NCBI GenBank assembly: GCA_022264855.1
Contig: JABYQU010000017.1
Location: 248,001 to 312,000, forward strand
From: Lenzites betulinus
Lineage: Eukaryota; Basidiomycota; Agaricomycetes; Polyporales; Polyporaceae
DNA: 64,000 nucleotides
Direction of reading: 5' to 3'
The notes under the pieces were generated by a model that did not search any database, was not told where the DNA came from, and saw nothing but the letters and a program-made list of their open reading frames with translations. The position numbers were made by a program, and so were the translations under genes. Every line of letters starts with the position of its first letter. Position 1 is the first letter of the stretch. Positions 13,651 through 26,623 of the stretch are shown here, one piece after another.

Positions 13651-16424
13651 ATGAAGTCCCTGCACCAGAGACTGACCCTGTGCGCACCCCGGTATCTCAT
13701 CTGAGCTTCCTCGCATGCTTACACGTTCTGTGCAGCTACAGCGACGGGAACGAGACGTATACGTTCGTTCCCGCCGAGCCGGTAGGGGCTCGCTCTCTGA
13801 CTATCTATCGCAACTCGGGGGATGTCGTTCTCAATGGTATGTTCCCCGCTGAACCTCATATGTTTTGGAGCAAACCTCTCCTCAGCTCCGAATACACAAC
13901 TGCCCGTTACCTCTGAACGTTCTCCGAAGACGATATACGGCATTTACGGGATGATTTCATTGGCAATGTGTGCGTATCGTCCTTGTGCTCTCTGCCTCCT
14001 CACTTGACATTCCCTGAATAGCGGATTACATCATTGTTATTACCGGGCGTGAGCTTCGCGGCCATATCATGAGGCAGAACATCTACCGGGCCACCGAGTA
14101 CGACATCCTGCCACTGAACCCCGATGTGTCTGTACAGACACCACCCAACGCCATTGAGACGCACCTCCTGGCACTCGTTCGGTCGCATCTTCAGGGCGGC
14201 ACCTTCTACTTTAGCTATGCGTGGGACATTACTAGGAGATTGCAGGCTCAGTGGTCGACCATTCAGCAGGACGGGGACAAGGCGCTTTGGGAGATTGTGA
14301 GTCCAAACTGGTTGCAGGCGAATGTAGTGCTAATAGCGCATACAGGCGGACGATAGGTTCTTCTGGAACAAGTAATGACGGTGTACCCCTGTGCAGGATA
14401 TTGTGCTAACATATCATGGCACAGGTTCTTGCATAACAGGTTCATAGACATCACAACCATGAACCCCGACCAGAATGTGAGTCTCGAATTGCTACATGGA
14501 CGTGTGATATCATTGACAGGTTATCCCTATAGTTGAGCGCATATATCCTTCCTGTCATATACGGCAGTATGTCTCCCCTCGCTGAACCATTTGGAATCGC
14601 ATTTGCTAAACATTTCATTTATCACACCTGTTCCAGCGTTCGATATCCGTCCCGTCAGTGTTGGTATCCACCCGCTTCGCCTCTGCCTCATCAGTAGGCG
14701 GTCCCGCCACCGCGCCGGCACTCGCTACTTCCGGCGTGGCATCGACTCGGAGGGGCACGTCGCGAACTTTAACGAGACCGAACAGATTCTGCTCGTTGGT
14801 GGCGATGACTCGAGCACACAGCTCAGTTTCGTGCAGATTCGTGGGAGCATCCCTGTCTACTGGGCGGAAATCAACACCCTGCGGTACAAGCCGGACGTTC
14901 AGATCATGGAGCTGCAGGACACGGTAATACACCTTGAGTTTGATTGACGTATTTGCTTACGAAATTCCAGGTTGATGCTATGCGTGCCCATCTCCACGAG
15001 AACGAGACGCTGTATGGCCGGCAGGCGTTGGTGAACCTGGTCAACCACAAGGGTCACGAAAAGCCTGTCAAAGAAGCGTTTGAGAAGGTCTTCGAACAGG
15101 TCGGTGATCCGTATTTCACATGCAACGACCGTCTCGCTAATAGGCTGTGCAGGCGAAGTCGTCGAAGTCACGATATGAGTACTTTGACTTCCATAACGAG
15201 TGCAAGAACATGCGGTGGGACCGAATCAGCGTGCTCATATCCAAGCTGGAGGATGAGCTTCTAGAATACGGGTAAGTGTTGGTAAGAATGCTGTGGTATC
15301 AATAGCCTCACCCCGAGGTCTAGGTACTTCCATCTCGACTCGAACAAGTCCGAGCCCGTGAGGATACAGACGGGGGTTGTTCGGACCAACTGTATGGATA
15401 ACCTGGACCGGACAAACGTCGCACAGGCCGCTATCGCGAAGTGGACCCTGGACCGCCAGCTGCGGACGCTGGGAATCATCCAGTCGAACGATTCCGTCGA
15501 CAACTACGATGACTTGATCAGGGACTTCCGTGAAAGTACGTGTTGGCATTGGTATTTGGATGCGCAGTGGAGTGGGCGACTGATGGTTGCGACGCCTTCC
15601 AGTGTGGACCGACCACGCCAATTTCATCTCATTAGCATACAGCGGCACGGGAGCCCTGAAGACCGACTTCACTCGGACCGGAAAGCGAAGCCGTAAGGGG
15701 CTGCTTGAGGACGGGTACAACTCTGTAATGCGGTATCTCAAAAATAACTTCCTGGACGGTGCACGGCAGGTGCGGATACAGTTCAGTCTTCACGTCTGTC
15801 AGGCTGAGCGTCCGAGCATTCCTTTTTCATAGGATGCATTTGACCTGATGACCGGTGCATGGTTCCCTCGCAGGGGATGGAACCCCGCCACGTTGGTTAT
15901 CGACAGCAGGCCGCTCATCATCCGCGCGGTAGGTTCTCATAGCATTGCATACATCGAACCCAGGTCTGACGCGCACGCACACGCACCCAGCCCCCCTACG
16001 TCCTATTTTTCTCCCTGTTCATGATATGTGCCGGCCTGACCCTGCCTCGCACATCTGGTACGTGTGTCGTCGGCGAAGCCTCACGCGCAGCGGCTGATCG
16101 CCCTTGCCCTGCCCCTTCCCAGACTACTCGCTCTTCTACTATTTCCTGCTGTGGATCGCCCTCGCCATGGTCTCGCTCACGTTCATCTTCCTGCACGGCA
16201 TCGATTACGTGAACTGGCCGCGCCTGCAGCCGCTCACTGACATCATCTACTACGACGGCCCCGGCTTCCGCTCCGCGCGCAAGGGCACGGGGCTCGGGCT
16301 GCCCGCGCTCGAGAAGCTGAAAGAGGGCGCGACAGAGCGCGCGAAGGTCATTGCGGACCAGCACCGGCGGGTGAAGAGCAAGCGGCTTGAGGAGATTGAG
16401 ATGGGTACTAAACGGGTGGACTGA
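13651..16424 (+). CDS. SAC1: SAC1 phosphoinositide phosphatase
   Basis: SAC1 dephosphorylates PI4P in the ER membrane at membrane contact sites. The ATG is at 13651, and a 29-nt first exon leads into [12 protein letters not shown]. The SAC domain carries [44 protein letters not shown] (a 26-nt exon, 14346-14371), [21 protein letters not shown] and the catalytic CX5R loop in [12 protein letters not shown]. Two transmembrane helices near the C-terminus ([16 protein letters not shown] and [22 protein letters not shown]) anchor it, as in yeast Sac1. The C-terminus ends in a basic helix. Many exons of 25-250 nt join in phase. Predicted length is about 660-680 residues. Confidence 0.94.
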
Positions 16425-16848
16425 ACTTGTACTCGAGTGCTTGAGGCTCCTTATTCCCCTTGCTGTTTTGTAGATACGGACAAGGTAGGCACGGTCAGGC
16501 GACTGGCAACATCTCGGTGTCTCCAGCTGCGACTAGTACTTCTCGCGATTGCGTTGCAGACGATTTGGTACTCTATGTATTTATGATAATGCACGAGATG
16601 TTCATGGCCACTATGAGCAGCGAATATATTGTTCCTGTGATTATATGTGGCCCAGCCTGCATACAAGATGATGTATATGGATGCCGTTGTTCTTGAACAC
16701 CGTGAGCGCCTACGAGCATGGTGGGCGCTCTGCCACAGCGGAGTCTGAAAGACGAGCGTGACAACTCCGACTGCAATCTGTGCGTGAACGCAGAACGCGC
16801 GCGCGAAGGCAACGAAATTTACCCATCACCCAACTTCCAACGACCGCC
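16425..16848. other. Intergenic between SAC1 and the SET/NAP gene
   Basis: 424 nt between co-directional genes: SAC1 3' flank and the promoter of the chaperone gene. No open frame or RNA-like structure stands out. Confidence 0.5.
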
Positions 16849-18027
16849 ATGAGCAGCAAGGGTGTCAAACGCGCGTCCCCCGGGGCCGAGAGCGAAAAGA
16901 ACCCCCTCGGGGACGTCGAGCTCACCGACGAGGATGCCCTCAAGCTCCAGGCCATCCAGAAGGACATCGCTCGCGTCGAGCTCGCGCTCGGTACGTGCCC
17001 CCCGCCGCCACCCTGCCGCCCCTCCCGTTCCGCTCTCTATCCCCCCTTCGCGTATCACGGTGCTAATTGGGGCCGCCTTGACAGAGCGCCGCGCGCAGGA
17101 GAAGATGGTCCCCGTGTACGAGGCGCGCCGCGCGATTCTGAAGGGGATCTCCAAGTTCTGGCCGGTCGCGCTCATGAACCACGGCTTGCTCGCGCTGCAC
17201 GCGCAGCACAGCTCGGACCAGGCCGCGCTGAGCTACCTGGAGGACCTGTGGCTCGTCCGGGACCCGAAGGAGTCGCGCTGCTTCACGCTCGAGTTTGTGA
17301 GTATTTTGCGTTTCTGCCCTGCGTGGGGCAAGCCACGCACCGTATGCCGTCCTTCTAGGTACGGCTGTGGGTGGAGCGGTAGCTGACTGGCATGGTGTTT
17401 GGGATGGCTAGCACTTTAAAGAAAACCCCTACTTCTCGAACGCGGTGTTGAAGAAGGAGTACAAGTTCCTCCCGCCCCCGGTCGATGGTGACGAAAAGCC
17501 AGACGCTGATGGGATCACGGAGACGATGGTCGAGTTCTCCTGGGAACGCGATGTCCAGCCCCAGGTGAGTTGTTTTTAGAGATTATGCGCGATGGACCGG
17601 GTCGGGCGAGTTGGCGAGAGCGGGAGAGACGCTGAGCGTGTCCTGCAGGCGACGAAGATCGAGTGGAAGGACGAGGCGAAAAACCTGACGAAGCTGCACC
17701 CGCGCGTGCTCGACGAGGACGACGACCTGCCGTCCGAGGGCGGCAGTTTCTTCAACTTCTTCGAGGTCGGGGAGGATCCGTTCGACGTGAGTAGTCCCGT
17801 TTGGGCCCCCGATTAGCCTTTTGAGATGCCGGGGCTGATTCGCGGCGGCGGGGCAGATTGGGGTCACGATCGCGAACGACGTGTTCCCGGAGGCGATCGA
17901 CTACTTCCTCGGCAACGCTGGGGGCGACGACGTGGACACTGAGGAGGAGGACGACAGCGAGGACGACGAGAACGAGGACGAGATTGATCTGGAGAAGCCG
18001 CGGCCGAAAAAGCAGAAGAAGGCGTAA
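16849..18027 (+). CDS. SET/NAP-family histone chaperone
   Basis: A nucleosome-assembly-protein fold of the SET/TAF-I or Vps75 branch, expected to bind H2A-H2B or H3-H4 and act in chromatin assembly. The ATG at 16849 follows CCGCC. The N-terminal dimerisation helix contains LQAIQKDIARVELALERRAQEKM, then the earmuff domain with FWPVALMNH, YLEDLWLVRDPKESRCFTLEFHFKENPYFSN, VLKKEYKF, IEWK and GSFFNFFEV, and an acidic C-terminal tail (EEEDDSEDDENEDE) followed by a basic PRPKKQKKA end that may be a nuclear localisation signal. Length is about 265 residues from six exons, typical for SET proteins. Confidence 0.9.
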
Positions 18028-18456
18028 GCGCGGGGGAACGCTGTTTGCAACGCATAGTATGCATATGGGGATGCACCGGTTGGCGAGATGCAATTCATGC
18101 GCGGCGGATAGGCGCACGGGGCGCGACGGAGAGGGATGCCCGCGCAGGGCTCCAGGGCGCAAAACGCAGAATGGATGGTGGATTGGGAGGTGCTGATGTG
18201 TCTAAATATACTGCTCTGTGCATTGGATGCTATTTCTGGCCGAGTCGGTGTGCTGCCGTACGGCTGGGTGGCGCGTGTGTTTGGCCGTGTTGTCCGTCCT
18301 TCGCTATATCGTCCGCGTCCGCTCGCGCTCGTCTGTGCCTTCGTTCCGACTACTCTCGCCCCCTCCGCCAACTACCCCCTCCCCGCCGAGCGCATCTCCT
18401 CGACGGCGTCCTCCCCAGTCCACACGACCCCCCCTTTCGCTCTTTTACTTCTCGCC
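18028..18456. other. Intergenic: chitin deacetylase promoter
   Basis: This 429 nt stretch becomes strongly CT-rich from about 18300 to 18455 (long ctcgcc and ccctcc runs), a usual fungal core-promoter feature for a well-expressed gene. No RNA gene or ORF with conserved sequence was seen. Confidence 0.5.
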
Positions 18457-20076
18457 ATGAAGCTCGCTGCCGTCTCCGCCATTGCCCTCCCGGCTCTTGT
18501 CTCCGCTCACGGCATCAGGGACGTTCATCACGCACGCCAAGCCCCCGCCTCTGCCGCCGCTGCCGCGTCCTCTGCATCTACCGCTGCACCCGCGGGCACG
18601 AGCGTCGCGGTGGCCACCCCTACGCCTGCCGGGGCCACCACTTTGACGTTCACCTTGGCCTCTACCAACCCGAGCGCCGTCCCGCTCTCCCAGATTGTCG
18701 CAAACATGCCGTCCCAGGCGACCGTGGCTGCTTCTACCACCATCGCGGGGGGCGCATCCCCCACGTTCTTGCCTGGAGCGCCCGCACTCCCTGACAGTAC
18801 GTCTCGCAATTTTCAACGCACCTCGATCACCGGCGCTCACCGGACGTTTTATCACTCACAGTCTCCACTTTGATTCCGAGCAACTACCCGGCGCTGGATG
18901 TGGTCCCTCCTACGGACTCCCCGGAAGTTCAGCAGTGGATCAAGGAGGTCAATGCCTCTGGTATCGCGATCCCCACCTTTGCTCCTACGGTTGATTCAGG
19001 AGCTTGCGGCTCGAACCCCGCGGCCGCAGCGGACCAGAGCCGTTGCTGGTGGACTTGCGGCGGTTGCAAGGGTGATGATGACATCGAGGAGTGCCCCGAC
19101 AAGCTCACTTGGGGCCTCACTTACGACGATGGCCCCGCTCTGTACACGGGTGACCTCCTCCATTATCTCGACACCGTCAACCTGAAGGCAACCTTCTTTG
19201 TGGTCGGATCCCGCGCTATCTCCTACCCCGACTTGTTGCGGGAGGAATACATGGCGCAGCATCAGATCGCTGTTCACACATGGAGTCACCACCCGATGAC
19301 CACTCTCACCAACGAGCAAATCATCGCTGAGCTCGGTTGGTCGAAGAAAATCATCAAGGACGTCCTTGGCGTCACCCCCACCTACTGGCGTCCTCCGTAC
19401 GGTGATGTCGACAACCGCGTTCGTGCGCTTGCCAAGGCCATGGGCCTGCAGACTTCCATCTGGACACGTATCAGCGCTTCCGCCACCTTCGACACTGGAG
19501 GTATGTGCGCCGTTGAACTTCTCCCACCCAGTAGGGAGCTAAAATCTACATGATCAGACTTCGATATCAACGGCGGTACCATCACGTCTGAACAGGTCCT
19601 CAACAACTGGCAAAACATCATTGGCAACGCGACCACAATTAACCACGGTTTCATTGTCCTTGAGCACGATCTGTTCCAGCAGACCGTCGACATCGCCACT
19701 GGTTATATTCTCCCTGACGCGCTCGCACACCAGCCCGCCTTCGACATCAAGCCCATGGTTGAGTGCCTCAACAAGCCTATGACGGACGCATACGTTGAGA
19801 CTAACGACAACACAACCAACCCGCTCGGTATGTCCGCAACGAGCGTAATCAATGTTCACGAACAGCGCTCACACAACGCCCATCACGACAGGTTCTGCTA
19901 ACCCCACTGGCACCGACAGCGGCGCGGCAGCGACTGGTAGTAGTAGCAGCGGCAGCGGGAACAGCTCGTCTGGTGCGCAGACCGGCCAGAACAGCGCGAT
20001 GGGCATTGCCACCCCCGGCTCGCTATCAGCAGTCGCTCTTGCGCTCGTGTCGGGGGCTATCGCGCTCTTCCTATAG
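18457..20076 (+). CDS. Chitin deacetylase, GPI-anchored (polysaccharide deacetylase)
   Basis: This enzyme removes N-acetyl groups from cell-wall chitin to give chitosan. A signal peptide (MKLAAVSAIALPALVSAHG) is followed by a Ser/Ala/Thr-rich stretch, then a Cys-rich linker (CWWTCGGCKGDDDIEECPDK) and the NodB fold. Motif 1 is TYDDGPA, motif 2 (metal-binding histidines) HTWSHHPMT, motif 3 RPPYGDVDNRVR, and the later motif HGFIVLEHDL carries the catalytic histidine. The C-terminus has a Ser/Gly/Thr-rich linker, a probable small omega site and the hydrophobic tail LSAVALALVSGAIALFL, typical of a GPI signal. Four exons give about 450 residues. Its neighbours to the right also act at the cell surface. 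Confidence 0.93.
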
Positions 20077-22985
20077 AGTGCGGGTTTTTTTGGGACTAGC
20101 CGTGGATCTATATCTTCGTTTATGCTACGCCGCGCAATGGTCAGTGACTCTAGTCGTACTTGCAGCATGCGCCCGCGCGCCGCCCCGTCCGGTGACGGCC
20201 GCCGCGCAAAAGTTACCCACATCCCACCGGACCCACCATATCTACCTCACGACCGCTGTTTCAATTCCTCCCCTAGTCTTTTCTCGCTTTGCACTGCTCG
20301 AACACACCGTACTTTATGTCTCCCCCGGCTTGTCACTGGACTATGACAACACCTCATTTTCGCTCGCTGTCTCGGCCCTCTCCCGGTGTTGTTCGCTGCC
20401 CCCACCCTTGTCGCTCGTTGTGCAAGCTCAAGCTTTGTTGTCGTCACCAGGTCAGAGTGATTAGGCGAGTCCACAAGAGGTGTGATCGGTGGCGCTGTGC
20501 ACCGCGTGCCTCGCGTCAGATTGTATGTGGATCCGCAAGCGCGGCTGTTGCATGTGTCATTGTAATGCGCTCGCGCTGCGTCGTTGTCTGACCTGCACAG
20601 CACATCCAAAAAAATCTCCAAAGCCGTATTAACCCCGTACGCGACTACGCGTGTATGTTTGATCGACACCCGAAGGCAACGATTATTTTGGGGACGTCTT
20701 CGGTCCGTGACGTCCTCACCATGGACGGGAACTTCAAGTTGACTGTTGTTGCATTTCATTTCGTGTTCGCCACAGGCCACTCTCTCGCCCTCATACGTGT
20801 CTCAAGTCCGAGGAAATTCAAGACAGACCGGCGCATCAAGAACCAACGCCCACATGAACACTAGTACTGGTTGCCAGCGCGTTTTCCAGGCCCGATTGCA
20901 ACGGCCCATTTCTCAATTCATACGGATCCATTTGACATGGTATTTCATCTGTTCCAGCTCGAAGTTCGCGCCAGGCGCAGCCTCCGACGCCGTCGGTGGT
21001 CCCGAGTCGACGTCGCACCAGCCGAGGAGTCGACCTCGAACAAGCTCAAGGACGTCGACCAAACAGGCAGTCGGCGGCGTGATGCGCGTGCATAATCCAT
21101 GGTCCATAATGAACTCAACGCCCAAGGCCCAAGGGACACCTCGGGACGCGACGCGTGCGTGGATGATGGGATACAGGGACCAGGAACGCGGGCCCGGAGG
21201 CGAGGCCGTTCGCGGCGCCGGCGCGGACCCGACGTTGTTGCGAGCTTGCGCGAGTCAGAGCTGGATATGTCATGTGTGCGGGCCCGCAGGTACGTACACG
21301 CTGTAACGGGGGCAGTATACGGTACTAGCGGTACTGACGGCACCACTGACAAACGGCCAGCTGCCCCTCGCTGGTACTAGTGCTTGCGCAGGCGCGGCGA
21401 GAGCACGGACGAGTGCCAGCTGGACTGGTCGTGTACTTGCGCCGATTGCATCCGACCTGCCAGCATGCGTAGGGTCGCAGTACCGGAGCTATTATGGGGT
21501 TTATAACGTCCTCGAGCTCGTGCCACAAGCTGAGTCGCGGGATGCCTTGTGCTCGTCCCTTGCTAAGTTACGTTGACGGTATACATAGGTCTTTTACTCG
21601 AGCTCGAGATCCAAATATTCACCGGTACTGAGCAAGCTCCACGTGCGCATGGTTCATGCCACTGGCATCCTCTGGCATCTGGACGTTCTCCAGGGAGTAG
21701 GCTGTATGCGCATGCGTGCTGTTGGTCACTCGCCGCTTGCGGTTTGAACTAAACGATAACCTACTGGGCAACTCCGTCTACGATTCCCCAAAATTACTGC
21801 CCACGCCGCGAAGTGCACTACCGCAAGGACAACACCATGTCAAGTACTCTAGAAATCAGGTTCGCACAGATTTGCCAGGCGTTCAGTATGCCTGCACATC
21901 GGAGGGTCTTACGGCGCAGTATTCACCTGGAGGAGCTATTTGTTTAGTGAACTGTTGCAACTCAGTCACTGTGGTGATGAGTCCTCACCACTGATCCACG
22001 AGCCCAATCGCCGCTGATTGCGCGTTTCCAGGCCTTTCTCTGGGGCATACTCCCTGTGTACTTGGAATATGCTGTCTGGTATCGACCAGCCGGAGGACAG
22101 AACACGAAAGCGCCATTGCAGCCTCTGCGTCAGCACGGAACGGACGCAGAAGGACACCTCCGGGATCTCAGAAGTCCAGCACGTACACTTCACCGGGCCC
22201 CCTGGAAGACAATGTGATATCCGAGGCTACTCCTGCGTCCGTATCTGGGGATATACTCACGTTTCCCGACAGTCGCTCGACACTACCGCCTTCGGATTCC
22301 AAGCGAGCGCAAGTTTTTCTTTTCTTTGTGGCACCTTACGCTCCTGAGACGGTCCTGGTGGCCAGCCCGAATCACTGCACCGCCTCAAGGAAGCCTCCAT
22401 CGTCACCACCATAGTAATGGAAAACTATCCCACCTTGACTTGATGTGTCAGATGCGAGTCATCCCTGCTAATCCAAGCCAGCTGGCTGTACGTCGTGGTA
22501 TATATACGCAATATACATATCCACACATACAGCATCCATGAGCACCAGAACCAGAGAGACGTCAACAAGAAAAAATGTAAACAAGTAGGTATTGGCGGCC
22601 AGTAGGAGTACTAGGGTATGGAGTATCATCATCATGACGCTACGGTCCGACACATGGGTGGGGTAAGGCTACGCAGAATGAGAGTCTGTCGCGGTCCAAG
22701 AGAAAAGGGGGAGGGAGGGGAAAGGGATTTTAGGGGATCCGACGGTGCCCAGGGAAATGCGGAAGCGAGCTAAGGAAAGTACCTAGTACCTGGTGACGAC
22801 GGAGCCAAGGCAGACAAATGGACGATGTGCGCATACATGCATTACAAGTGGCGGCCATGGCGCTGTCACTACATACTGTGTCCGGCCGGTCCGCCCCAAT
22901 GCGCTGCTCCTTCCGATCCATATCCTGTCCAAGTGCACGCCACACCTCGCCGCGGCGCCCTATCCGAGACTCACGGGGAGCCCGC
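20077..22985. other. 2.9 kb stretch without a recognisable gene
   Basis: I find no protein-like reading frame on either strand. The longest open frame (plus, 20746-21306) has no conserved motif and no supporting splice structure. There is no tRNA B-box, transposase motif or terminal repeat. Small items are a CTCGAGCTCGAG palindrome at 21597-21608 and scattered TACTAG motifs. It separates the deacetylase from the convergent glucanosyltransferase and could hold untranslated regions, a non-coding RNA or decayed repeats. Confidence 0.55.
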
Positions 22986-25032
22986 TCACGCGAACGTGAG
23001 CGCGGAGCCGAGCACGCTGAACACGAACGCGACGCCAAGGCCCACGAGCGTGCTCTGGCTGCTCGCAAGCAGCGCGGCGGCGGCGTTGCTCCCGCTGCCG
23101 CTGCCCGACGAGCCGGAGCCCGTGCCGGTGCTGCTGGACCCGGACGAGCCGCTAGGTGCGCTCGGCGTGAACGTTGCAGAGGGGTTCGAGAGGCACGAGC
23201 TCGCGGCGGCGTTCGCGCCCGACACGGACGAGGGCGCGTTCTTGTTCACCGTCGCGTTACCGGCGAAGTCGCACGAGGTCGCGAGGCGGTTCGTGAGCTC
23301 GTAGTACTCGCTCATCACGAACGAGAGCTGGGTCTCTGTGGGGTGGGTCAGTTTGCGCGCTTTACAGGACGGGGACGCAGCTGTGGGAAGGTGAGCGAAA
23401 GAGACGTACCGGGGTCGCAGAACGCAACGCGCCCGTAGGTGCCAGTGGTGCCGTTCGGGGTGATGTCGTTGCAGTTCCCGCCGTTCTGGCCGAGGAGGGA
23501 GCAGGTGAGGTCGATGAGCGAGCCGACGATCGCGCTCGTGTTCGTCGTCTGCGGGGTGAACTGGCAGCTGACGATGCTCTCGAGGCAGTTGCACGCCGCG
23601 GCGTTGGGCGTCGGGGGGAGCGTCGTGCTCGCGAGCCATGTCGAGTTCTGCGCGGGGCACGAGGGGAACTCGGACGTGCCGGCGTCGCTCTTGCTCGGCG
23701 TCGTCGGCAGCGTGAGGTTTCCATACTGGTTCTTCAGGCGCCCGAAGTCGTCGTTTGGCGTGACTGTGCTGCCGTCTACGGTGACCATGCCGAACGAGCC
23801 GGCGCTGCTCTGCGCGGCGAAGTAGCTGAACGCGACCGCGCCAGACCAGATGTCGGACATCGGCTCGCTGAAGATGATCGGGACCTCCGTCCAGAGGCGT
23901 GGCGGCGACGACACGCATCCGAACTCGCTGAAGTACGCGGGGAGCTCGTACCCGGCGAAGTCGCCGTTCTTACCGTTGTACGCGGAGGCACTGGCGTCGC
24001 CGCAGAACTCACTGTGCGTGTGTAAGACGTGCGGAGCGTATCGTGAGGTGGGAAGGACGGAAGTGGCAGGGGTGTAAAGCATACGTCAGATATGCTCACA
24101 CGAGGGGGCGCTGCGCAGTGGACGTACTAGTTGTTCAGGCCGAAGATATCAATAGCAGTCGAGCCGGAGTTTGCGTTCGTGGTATCGCACGCCAGGTAGT
24201 TTGCCAGGGGAACGACCCATGAGTCGTCTCCGTCGATGGCGGCATAACCGACAAGTGCAGAGGACGAGATGGAGTTGCTGCGGGTCGAGAGAACCATCAG
24301 CTACATAGTCGACACGTGCATTGATAGACGGTTGCTTGGCACTTACAGGTATGCCCTCACATCACGGGCAGCAGCCTTGATGAAGGCTGCCGCGCCCGTA
24401 CCAGCAGGGGCGGTGATGACCTCGTTACCAACGTTGTATGCCAGAACGTTGTCGTACTTGCTGAAAGCGTTGATGGTGTTGATGTACTCGTCTAGGAGGT
24501 TCACTGTCCATGTAGGTTGGTTGCGGTCGATAGAGCCGTTCAGTGGAAGAGCGAGATCGATGCTGCAGAGCCTGAGTGAACACCGCAATACAATGGAAAG
24601 CAAAGGCACGGAACGCACATGGTGTAGATGCCAGCCCCGCTGAGGGCGCTCATGCAGTCATCGTGGTTGAGGGACGAGTTTACGCTGTATACACGGATGG
24701 TGTTGACGCCAAGTTGCTGGAGGAAGGGTAGGTCGCGCGCACAAGCGGCGCTGTCGATCAGGGGGTCAATGAAGGTCGACGGCTCGGAGAACGGGCTGTT
24801 GGGGTCCGTCGAGACGGCGCCTGAGGGGCCTGGTCAGCGCCCCCAGAATAGACGGAGAGACAAGAAACACACCCTGCTCCTGGTATGCAATACCCTTGAT
24901 GAGGAAGCGGGTTCCGTCGTCGCTGTAGAGATACCTCCCTTGCCTCGAGACCTTGGGGAGGGCACTGACACCCGCGGCGAGAGTTAGGGCGGCGGCGACG
25001 AGGCCGGCGGCGCGCGAGATGGCGCTGTACAT
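22986..25032 (-). CDS. 1,3-beta-glucanosyltransferase, GH72 with X8/CBM43 module, GPI-anchored
   Basis: A GAS/GEL enzyme that elongates cell-wall beta-1,3-glucan. The ATG at 25030-25032 gives MYSAISRAAGLVAAALTLAAGVSA (signal peptide), then GTRFLIKGIAYQ. GH72 motifs are NTIRVYSVN, the acid/base glutamate in AYNVGNEVI and the nucleophile glutamate in AYFSEFGCV. A C-terminal Cys-rich X8 module (CNCLESIVSCQFTP, CSLLGQNGGNC, CDFAGNATVN) follows, then a Ser/Gly-rich linker and the hydrophobic GPI tail LVGLGVAFVFSVLGSALTFA. Several exons give about 540 residues, in line with the Gas1/Gas2 class that carries the carbohydrate-binding module. Confidence 0.94.
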
Positions 25033-25498
25033 TAGAACCTCGGCTGAGGGGGCGTCAAGGATAGTATGAAGATTCGTGCAAGGGACCGACAGGAGGAGGA
25101 GAACAAGTGAAGCGAGTGGGGAGAGGGAAGGAGGGAGGCAGCTTGGCGAGGACAGCCGCCGCGGTTTTGAGACGGAGCGTGGGTCCGAAATGCACCTGCC
25201 GCGGCGGCGCGGCCAACCCCGGCCTTTTCTCTCCGTCCCCGGGCGCCTCACCTTGCAACACTTAGCATATACTCTGCCTCTACAGTCAACACGCAGGCAG
25301 GGAACAGGAAGCCGTTGCAGTCGTCTACGTGCGTTCAATTTCGTCTACGGGTTCTTCATATACATAGCGTGCATTACATAACCGGGTCGTAAAAGCGTCC
25401 GTGAGCAGCAGGCCTCCCACTGCACGCGAGGTCATGCGTTACGAATAAATGTTACAGAGCAATGCCTGCGGCCCAGCATGGCCGCATAGGTCCGGGTC
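25033..25498. other. Intergenic: glucanosyltransferase promoter and SUR7-like 3' flank
   Basis: 466 nt between two leftward genes. The part next to 25032 is purine-rich on the plus strand (aggaggagga, agggaaggaggg around 25090-25140), which is CT-rich on the coding strand, as expected for a fungal promoter. No coding sequence seen. Confidence 0.5.
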
Positions 25499-26623
25499 TC
25501 ATCCCCGATAAGTGCAGCAACTGTGGACAGCGGTCAGCACATACACTGGGCGACGGTCAAAGATGGCGCACCTAATCATGTAGGGGAGGATAGATACGAG
25601 CAGGCATGCCCAGGCAGCCCACAGCAGAAAGAGTGCATTACCAGTCGTGACCGTGATGCCCAGTGGGACCGGTGCCGCGGCAGGTCCGACGATGAAGTCG
25701 TTTATTGTCTCGGCCTTTTTGATCATGACCGTCCAGATCGTCGCGCCAATGAGCAGCGTGAGCGCGCCCAAGACAGCGAACAGGGTGGACAGGAAAAAGA
25801 GTACGGTGTGCTTCAGCAGGCCGCTGTGCAGAATTCGGTTAGCAGAGAGATCCCGAATTTGAATGCATGACCAACGTGAGCAGCGCTAATGCCGCGCATA
25901 CCGAGCCGATGATGATCAGGTAGTACGCGCCGTTCGTGAACTCGCCCAGGTAGTCAGAGTCGATGAACGTCCCCTGGGTGATGAGTGCTGTCGTAAAGTC
26001 CGAGTAGTTCTTGAGCATGTCGGCGGTCATAACCTGCAGCGGCTCAAACCGAGTTGCGGCAGAGGAATTCGAGCATATGCCTGCGGTCCCATTGACGTAT
26101 CCGCAATACGAGTAGAGGCCGAACTTGTATAGGTCGCGGATGCCTTGCTGCTGCTGGAGGGGCGCCGAGGCGTTGTTCGTGTAGAGCCCGCCAATGGGGT
26201 CACCTAACGCAGCCGCGAGGCCTAGCCTGGACCAGAATCAGACCGGCAGTCAAGGTTAAATTGGCACGGCACGCACCCGTAGCCAGAAGTGTTGACATTG
26301 ACCTGCGCAACTTATTGCGTCAACCGACTGCCTACGCTGTGGAAGTGCGGTCTCGAATCACCATGGAAATGCCTCGCGGGACGGTCGAGGTGTTTATTTG
26401 CCCGACCTGGGAAGACGACCGGGAATCGAATCAATTAGCGAGAGATAACGCGTTATCGAGAAGACCTGTGACGCACATGCAGGAAGATGAGGAGGACCAA
26501 AGAGACGAGACTGGTGCCATGTGCGGAAACGGCCGTGGCGTGTCAGCTTATGTTTGAACCAGTAAAACACGGCGCGACGCACGATAGAACAGACGCGCTG
26601 CCGATGCATACTTCGCCGCGCAT
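25499..26623 (-). CDS. SUR7/PalI-type four-TM plasma-membrane protein
   Basis: Assembled from short exons beginning at 26621-26623: MRGEVCIGSASVLS (41 nt), then SLVSLVLLIFLHV, VGQINTSTVPRGISM and VNVNTSGYG, then larger exons. TM1 is LSLVSLVLLIFLHV. An outer loop with two cysteines (YSYCGYVNGTAGICSN) follows, then TM2 LIIIGSVCAALALLTLV, TM3 LFFLSTLFAVLGALTLLIGATIW and TM4 ALFLLWAAWACLLVSILPYMI, with a short Cys-containing tail. This is the topology of the fungal SUR7/PalI family (eisosome domains, pH sensing or cell-wall stress). The family call rests on topology and the paired loop cysteines, so it is less firm than the gene itself. About 270 residues. Confidence 0.75.

Noticed and set aside
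20746..21306. A 186-codon open frame in the gene-free stretch
   Set aside because: Composition is Arg/Ser/Thr-rich without domains, as expected of a chance frame in GC-rich DNA; no splice partners or conserved motif.
21974..21995. Hammerhead-like core or C/D snoRNA (gtgatgagtcc ... ctga)
   Set aside because: The hammerhead core needs CTGATGA with a matching GAAA and cleavage site, which are missing; box spacing and a terminal stem for a snoRNA are also absent.
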